Part shown: in pieces, positions 59,394 through 64,000 of the stretch
Layout of the letters: each line of letters begins with the position of its first letter
Numbering within the stretch: position 1 is the first letter of the stretch
Assembly: GCF_022179805.1 (NCBI RefSeq)
Contig: NZ_BPUO01000002.1
Location: 248,001 to 312,000 of the forward strand
DNA: 64,000 nucleotides
Direction: 5' to 3'
Source: Cupriavidus pauculus
Lineage (GTDB): Bacteria > Pseudomonadota > Gammaproteobacteria > Burkholderiales > Burkholderiaceae
Notes under the pieces: generated by a model
The model's input: the letters and a program-made list of their open reading frames with translations, nothing else
The model's database searches: none
What the model was told of the DNA's origin: nothing
Made by a program: the position numbers and the translations under genes

Positions 59394-60599
59394 TCAGAGC
59401 CCGAGCACCTGCTTGGCCAGCAACTCGTGCTGGATCTCGCTGGTGCCGCCGGCAATCGTGTAGCCGCGCGTCACAAAGCGCCGCGCCGATGCCGCCGCCG
59501 CATAGGGCGACCGCCCCGTCTCCTGCGCGCCGGGTTCGGCGGGCTCGAAATGCGCGATCCTGTCGTAGGCCAGCGTGTCAGGTCCCAATGCATCGACGGC
59601 CAGGTTCTCGATGTCCTGGATCAACTGGCTGCCGATCAGCTTGAGCATGCCGGTCTCGGGCCCCAGCGCCGCGCCCTGCCGTTCCAGCCGACGGAAACGC
59701 AGCACCGTGGCCGCCAGCGTCTCCAGCCGGACTTCCAGCGCATGGAAGCGCCGTGCGAACCACGGGCGTTGCATCAGCGGTTCGCCAGCCTCCTCGACCT
59801 CATTGCCGATGGCCCGCACCTTGGCCAGCCGCCTGCGGTTCTCGGCCACGCGCGACAGGTTCAGCCGCTCGTGTTCCAGCAGCGACTTGGCGATGGACCA
59901 TCCGGCGTTTTCCTCGCCGACGCGCATCTCCACCGGCACCTCGACGTCATCGAGGAACACCTGGTTGAACAGGTGCCAGCCATGGATGCCGATCAGGGGC
60001 CGCACGCTGACGCCCGGGCTACGCATGTCGATCAGCAGGAAGCTGATGCCCTCCTGCGCGCGGGCATCCACGTCGGTACGCACGAGGCAGAAGATCCAGT
60101 CCGCGTATTGCGCGTACGACGTCCAGATCTTGCTGCCATTGACCACGTAGTACGCCGAGCCATCCGCACGAGTCTTGCGCACGGCGCGCGTGGTCAGCGA
60201 CGCCAGGTCCGACCCCGCGTTCGGTTCGGAGTACCCCTGGCACCACCAGTGTTCCTGGCTCAGGATGCGCGGCAGGAAATGCTGCTGCTGGGCGGGCGTG
60301 CCGTGACGGATCAGGATCGGCCCGATCATCTCGATGGAGATCCCGCCGGTCTCCGGTGCATGCGCCAGCACCAGCTCCTCCTGCAGCACCGCGCGCCTTG
60401 CGGCGCTCCAGTCCTGGCCTTGCCATGCACGCGGCCAGTGCGGCGCCAGCCAGCCGCGTTCGGCCAGACGGCGCTGCCAGTCCACCATTTCCTCCTTGCC
60501 CACTTCAAGCCCGAGCCGGACCTTCTCGCGGACGCGATGCGGCAGCGCCTCGGCGACGAAGGCACGCACCTCTTGGCGCAACGTATCGAAATCATCCAT
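59394..60599 (-). CDS. Acyl-CoA dehydrogenase (first in the operon)
   Basis: 401 residues from ATG 60599. It shows WCQGYSEPNAGSDLASLTTRA (FAD-contacting segment), YYVVNGSKIWTSYAQYADWI, EHERLNLSRVAENRRRL and GYTIAGGTSEIQ near the C-terminus, all typical of the long-chain or pimeloyl-CoA dehydrogenase large subunit. Its ATG overlaps the enoyl-CoA hydratase end by 8 bp. Electrons go to electron-transfer flavoprotein, encoded elsewhere. The acyl substrate cannot be told. Confidence 0.92.
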   Translation of the reverse strand: MDDFDTLRQEVRAFVAEALPHRVREKVRLGLEVGKEEMVDWQRRLAERGWLAPHWPRAWQGQDWSAARRAVLQEELVLAHAPETGGISIEMIGPILIRHGTPAQQQHFLPRILSQEHWWCQGYSEPNAGSDLASLTTRAVRKTRADGSAYYVVNGSKIWTSYAQYADWIFCLVRTDVDARAQEGISFLLIDMRSPGVSVRPLIGIHGWHLFNQVFLDDVEVPVEMRVGEENAGWSIAKSLLEHERLNLSRVAENRRRLAKVRAIGNEVEEAGEPLMQRPWFARRFHALEVRLETLAATVLRFRRLERQGAALGPETGMLKLIGSQLIQDIENLAVDALGPDTLAYDRIAHFEPAEPGAQETGRSPYAAAASARRFVTRGYTIAGGTSEIQHELLAKQVLGL

Positions 60600-61308
60600 G
60601 CCGCACCTCCACACCGGTATCGCGGCAGGCATCGAACCATTGCGCCGCCGCCATGCGCGCGCTGGCGGCGCGCAGCGTGCCCTTGATTTCGCGCACGGTG
60701 CCGGCCGCGCAGCCGGCCACGGTTGCCGCCATCGCTCGCGCACGCTCGACCACGTCGGCGTCAGCCACCACCTCGGTGGCGATGCCCAGGCGCAGCAGAT
60801 CCGCCGACGGCACCCGGTCGCCCAGCAGGCACAGCCGGGCAGCCACCGCTTCGCCGTGCCGCAAGGCCAGCCAGGCGATATTGCGCGGCGCATTCATGCC
60901 GATGCGGATCTCGGCAATCTGCATGAATGCCCCCTCTCCACACACCAGCAGGTCGCCCGCCAGTGCCAACGCCGCGCCGCCGTTGACCGCATGGCGCTCC
61001 AGCGCAACGATCCACGCCTTGCGGCTGGAGATGAGCCCGGCATGCACGCGATCCCAGCGCGCGGCAAAGCCGGCCATGCCATCCGGATGCTGCTTCAGCG
61101 CCTGGAGATCCAGCCCCGAGCAGAACGCGCCCTGCGCGCCGCGCAGCACGATGGCCCGCACCTCGGCATCGGCTTCCAGCAACGCGATGGCTTCGGCCAG
61201 CGCTTCGGCGGTGGACATGTCGATGGCATTGCGGGTCTCGGGGCGGTTCAGGATGATTTCCGCCCAGCCTTCGTGGCGGGACACGAGCACGGAAGATGAA
61301 TTTGTCAT
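60592..61308 (-). CDS. Enoyl-CoA hydratase/isomerase family protein
   Basis: 238 residues, crotonase fold. Oxyanion-hole segments AFCSGLDL (about 61-68) and HAVNGGAALALAGDLLVCGEGA (about 105-126) are visible. The second glutamate position is replaced (EIRIGMNAP...), so hydratase activity is uncertain and isomerase or hydrolase activity is possible. Its ATG overlaps the CoA-transferase stop by 4 bp; coupled. Confidence 0.88.
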   Translation of the reverse strand: MTNSSSVLVSRHEGWAEIILNRPETRNAIDMSTAEALAEAIALLEADAEVRAIVLRGAQGAFCSGLDLQALKQHPDGMAGFAARWDRVHAGLISSRKAWIVALERHAVNGGAALALAGDLLVCGEGAFMQIAEIRIGMNAPRNIAWLALRHGEAVAARLCLLGDRVPSADLLRLGIATEVVADADVVERARAMAATVAGCAAGTVREIKGTLRAASARMAAAQWFDACRDTGVEVRHG

Positions 61309-62522
61309 GCCTGTGCTCCTTGCTCGACGCCGACGGCACCCTCGGCGGCCATCGCGTCGATGGCATCGGCGGTGTAGCCCAGCTCGCCGAGCACTTCTAC
61401 CGTGTGCTGGCCGAGACGCGGCACCACGGGGTCCGTTGCACGAGGTACCGATCCCATCTGGAACGGCAGGCTCGGCAGGGTGAGCTGGCCGCCGAGTCCA
61501 TCGGCCACGGCCATCAGCAGGTCGTTGGCGCGCACGTCAGCGCTGGCTTCGACCTGGCGGTAGTCGCGCACCACGCCCACCACCACCTGATGCCGTTCGA
61601 GCAACGCGCGCGCTTCCTCGCCGGTATGGCCGCGCAGGGCGTCGTGCAGGATGGCCAGCATGGCCGGCCGGTTCAGCACCCGCAGCGGGTTGCTGGCGAA
61701 GCGGGCATCGGTGGCCAGCGCGGGCTGGCCGATGGCCGTGCACAACCGCGCCCAGTGTTCGTCCAGGTAGGCGGACAGCACCAGGTGGCCGTCCGCCACG
61801 GCGATGACATCGGCCGCCGGTGCGGCCTTGGGCTGGCTGTTGCCGCTACGCACCGGCAGCGCGCCGGAGCACTGGTATTCCGCCCAGAGCTGGGCCTGCA
61901 GATGCACGCCCACGGTCAGCAGCGACGTTTCGATCGTATCGCCAAGGCCGGTACGAAAGCGCCGGAACAATGCCGCCACGATGGCGTTGGAAGTGGCCAG
62001 CGCCGTGGCGGCATCGATCAGCGCAAAGCCGGCCTTCAGCGGCTGGCCGCCGGCCTCGCCGGTCACCGACATCATGCCGCTTTCCGCCTGCGCGGCGATG
62101 TCCAGCCCGGGCCGCAGGCGCGACGGGCCACGCGTGCCGAAGCCAGTCACGCTGGCGTGCACCAGCTCGGGACGCGCCTGGCGCAACGTGGCGGCGTCCA
62201 GGCCCAGCGACTCCATCGAACCGGGCCTCGCGTTGTGCAGCACCACGTCGCACGACATCGCCAGTTGCCGCGCCGCCTGCGCGCCCGCCGGCTGGCGCAG
62301 GTCGAGCGCGATGGCGCGCTTGCCCCGGTTGTAGGCCAGGAACATCGGGCTCTGGTTGCTGGTGCCGTCGAAACGCCGCGCGCTGTCGCCACGCAGCGGT
62401 TCTACCTTGATGACGTCGGCGCCCAGGTCCGCCAGCAACATCGCCGCGCCGGGTGCCGCGATGAACTGGCCGAATTCCGCCACGCGAATGCCGGCCAGCG
62501 GCAAGTCTTGATGGGTGTGCAT
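61305..62522 (-). CDS. CaiB/BaiF-type class III CoA transferase
   Basis: 405 residues from ATG 62522, with GGAAACAGG upstream; 62582 is less likely. Family III features: LAGIRVAEFGQFIAAPGAAMLLADLGADVIKVEP, then RGKRAIALDLRQPAG and NARPGSMESLGLD, with the catalytic Asp in the LRPGLDIAAQAESGMMSVTGE region. It activates an acid by transferring CoA from a donor, the entry step of this operon. First gene of the leftward catabolic unit and divergent from a LysR gene. Confidence 0.92.
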   Translation of the reverse strand: MHTHQDLPLAGIRVAEFGQFIAAPGAAMLLADLGADVIKVEPLRGDSARRFDGTSNQSPMFLAYNRGKRAIALDLRQPAGAQAARQLAMSCDVVLHNARPGSMESLGLDAATLRQARPELVHASVTGFGTRGPSRLRPGLDIAAQAESGMMSVTGEAGGQPLKAGFALIDAATALATSNAIVAALFRRFRTGLGDTIETSLLTVGVHLQAQLWAEYQCSGALPVRSGNSQPKAAPAADVIAVADGHLVLSAYLDEHWARLCTAIGQPALATDARFASNPLRVLNRPAMLAILHDALRGHTGEEARALLERHQVVVGVVRDYRQVEASADVRANDLLMAVADGLGGQLTLPSLPFQMGSVPRATDPVVPRLGQHTVEVLGELGYTADAIDAMAAEGAVGVEQGAQA

Positions 62523-62616
62523 CCTGTTTCCGTATGCATGCCGTGTGGGCATCGATGGAAACGGATCATGCGGCACGTGCATCGGATGCGGCAGCTCCCC
62601 AGATCGCTGCGGCGTA

Positions 62617-62627
62617 AACCAGTGGTT
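62617..62627. promoter_or_regulatory. Palindrome AACCAGTGGTT in the LysR/CoA-transferase intergenic region
   Basis: AACCA-G-TGGTT, followed by AGCACC, lies 95 bp upstream of the CoA-transferase ATG and 91 bp upstream of the divergent lysR ATG. A related motif is at 63728-63738. This is a candidate LysR-type binding site. Confidence 0.5.
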
Positions 62628-62717
62628 AGCACCACGGGTTATCCCGCAGGCGTCCGGTTGGCGCTATGCTGGCGCGCAGGGCGTCACCACGAGCGCCTAG
62701 CGACAGGAGACAACACC

Positions 62718-63683
62718 ATGCGACTGAGCCAGGTTCAGGACTTCATCGCCGTGGCCGAGCACGGCAGCATCCGTGCCGGCGCCAAGGCGCGCGACGTGTC
62801 GGCCCCGGCCATCACCAAGAGCATCCGCCAGCTTGAGGAAGAGCTGCATGTGCCACTGCTGACGCGTACCACGCGTGGCATCGTGCTCTCGCGCTACGGC
62901 GAGGCGTTCCTGCGCCGCGCCCAACTGATTGCCAGCGAGGCCCGCAAGGCCGCCGATGAAATGGCCCAGATGCTTGGCACGCGTAACGGCGTGGTGCGCA
63001 TCGGCGCCACGGGCGGGCCGGCACATCTGCTGCTGCCGGCGGTGCTCAAGCGCTTTCGGACGCAGCATCCCGACGTGCAGGTGTGCATCGAAAGCGGCGT
63101 GTATCCCGCCCACCTGACGGACCTGCGTGCCGGCGCGATGGACATGGCCCTGAGCCCCATTCCCGACGAGGGCATCGAGCGGGAATTCGTCAGCGAACCG
63201 CTCTACAACAATGATTCGGTGGTGGTGGCGCATCGCGAACATCCGCTGCGCGATGCCCGAACCCTGCGCGAGCTGGTGGGCTCGGAGTGGGTGCTGACGG
63301 GGCAGCGCATGCATGGTCCCGGCGCCGCCATCATGGACGCCTTCCGGGCCCGCGGCCTACCGCTGCCGCGCGTGGCCGTGCGCTGCGACACCATCGGCAT
63401 GATCCAGACGCTGCTCGAAGACCGCGCGCTGCTGTGCCTGCTGCCGCGCCAGCTGGTGCCCGGCCGCCTGGCCAATGCCAACCTGGTGGCCTTGCCGATC
63501 GAAGACCCGCTGCCCAGCCACGCCGTCAGCCTGATCTACCGCGCCGATTCGCCGATGACGCCCGTCGCCGAACAGTTCGCCAAACTATTGCGCCGCGAAG
63601 TGCACTACCTGAGCAAGATGCCCGACAGCCCGCTGCGCCGGCAAACGCCGCTGGTGCCGCCGGTGCCGGCATTGGCCAGCTAA
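62718..63683 (+). CDS. LysR-family regulator of the acyl-CoA operon
   Basis: 321 residues from ATG 62718, with ACAGGAGAC upstream. The helix-turn-helix covers about 1-60 (VQDFIAVAEHGSIRAGAKARDVSAPAITKSIRQLE), and the effector domain begins GVVRIGATGGPAH. The C-terminus carries a Pro-rich tail (RRQTPLVPPVPAL). Divergent from the CoA-transferase operon, which it likely controls. The effector is probably an acyl-CoA or acid from the pathway, as in related regulators. Confidence 0.93.
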   Translation: MRLSQVQDFIAVAEHGSIRAGAKARDVSAPAITKSIRQLEEELHVPLLTRTTRGIVLSRYGEAFLRRAQLIASEARKAADEMAQMLGTRNGVVRIGATGGPAHLLLPAVLKRFRTQHPDVQVCIESGVYPAHLTDLRAGAMDMALSPIPDEGIEREFVSEPLYNNDSVVVAHREHPLRDARTLRELVGSEWVLTGQRMHGPGAAIMDAFRARGLPLPRVAVRCDTIGMIQTLLEDRALLCLLPRQLVPGRLANANLVALPIEDPLPSHAVSLIYRADSPMTPVAEQFAKLLRREVHYLSKMPDSPLRRQTPLVPPVPALAS

Positions 63684-63727
63684 CGCAGCGTTGCCCCGGC
63701 GGGAACTCCCTGCCAGCAGCGGGCGTT

Positions 63728-63738
63728 AACCGCTGGTT
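63728..63738. promoter_or_regulatory. Motif AACCGCTGGTT upstream of the last gene
   Basis: AACC-GCT-GGTT, followed by CACACC, matches the motif at 62617 in both arms and downstream flank. It lies 147 bp before the next start codon, suggesting the same LysR protein also controls that gene. Confidence 0.45.
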
Positions 63739-63884
63739 CACACCTGAAATTCCGTAACACCCGCCAGGGCGCGCCAGCATTGCGCCGGCGGGTGCAGCGC
63801 CGGGCCGCGCCGGGATTTTCCCCACTGCCTATAGTCCTGCATCTGCGCGTGAATACCCCTTCGCCAACTGGGAGGGGGAAGCAC

Positions 63885-64000
63885 ATGAACGCAATCGAGG
63901 ATCGTCCCGCCGCGCTGATCACGGGCCGCGGCATCGACGCCATTGGAGACGGTATCTGGTTGCTGCACGGCCAGGGCCAGAGTTTCGTGGCCGATGTGGG
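63885..64000 (+). CDS. Start of a probable metallo-beta-lactamase-fold protein, cut by window end
   Basis: Only 38 residues are visible, from ATG 63885 after a GGGAGGGGG ribosome-binding site. The start, MNAIEDRPAALITGRGIDAIGDGIWLLHGQGQSFVADVG, looks like the opening strands of an MBL-fold hydrolase, but too little is present to be sure. Confidence 0.4.
   Translation, partial: MNAIEDRPAALITGRGIDAIGDGIWLLHGQGQSFVADV

Overview
The window looks like chromosomal DNA of a Burkholderiales betaproteobacterium, most likely Cupriavidus or a close relative. The base composition is very GC-rich. It carries a complete fdsGBACD NAD-linked formate dehydrogenase operon with its divergent regulator, 3-hydroxybutyrate/PHB-related genes, a DUF3141 (PhaC-like) gene beside pta/ackA, a Bug-type (TctC) solute-binding protein and a short Gram-negative porin. 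No rRNA, tRNA, CRISPR array, insertion sequence or prophage was seen. Genus is an inference from gene content and order.

Layout. 0-3.6 kb: 3' end of a fimbrial adhesin/pilin gene, a Sel1-repeat membrane protein and a cpdB-like lipoprotein nucleotidase. 3.8-7.0 kb: modABC molybdate importer with a ModE box in front, and convergent modE. 7.0-13.8 kb: RRM-like protein, FabI-like reductase and DUF3141 protein facing away from pta-ackA; then a tyrosine phosphatase. 14.1-16.6 kb: a broken operon (anion symporter plus Ldh2-type dehydrogenase, both pseudogenes). 16.6-17.9 kb: stand-alone peptidoglycan glycosyltransferase and MgtC-like protein. 17.9-25.3 kb: fdsGBACD read leftward and the divergent fdsR-type regulator. 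25.3-29.4 kb: M30-type metalloprotease lipoprotein, PPK2 and a ZntB/CorA transporter.

29.4-33.5 kb: sigma-54 activator, a clear sigma-54 promoter with palindromic upstream sites, GntP permease and 3-hydroxybutyrate dehydrogenase (ketone-body uptake and oxidation). 33.5-38.2 kb: small accessory genes (ABM monooxygenase, CAP-domain lipoprotein, P-loop kinase plus DUF6434 pair, outer membrane protein, a lipoprotein gene with a nonsense codon, GNAT). 38.4-41.3 kb: acetoacetate decarboxylase, a second 3-hydroxybutyrate dehydrogenase and a patatin phospholipase in one operon. 41.3-44.7 kb: orphan FixJ-type regulator, then AhpD-like/cupin/NDH-2-like operon. 45.0-50.3 kb: an isolated flgE, a MocR-type regulator with an altered PLP site, Ohr, NmrA-like and GlxA/AraC-type genes. 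50.7-55.9 kb: flavodoxin coupled to a soluble sensor kinase, a cNMP-domain/TrxR-like flavoprotein, LysR plus EamA exporter. 55.9-64 kb: porin, Bug protein and an acyl-CoA catabolic operon (two acyl-CoA dehydrogenases, enoyl-CoA hydratase, CoA transferase) with a divergent LysR, then the start of a probable metallo-beta-lactamase-fold gene.

Together the genes describe a metabolically versatile soil/water bacterium. Molybdate uptake serves the Mo-dependent formate dehydrogenase. Several modules deal with PHB, 3-hydroxybutyrate, acetoacetate and acyl-CoA. The most notable observations are the decayed transporter/dehydrogenase operon, the well-resolved sigma-54 control region, the paired motifs around the last LysR gene, the isolated flgE, and the flavodoxin-kinase pair that may work with the orphan response regulator.
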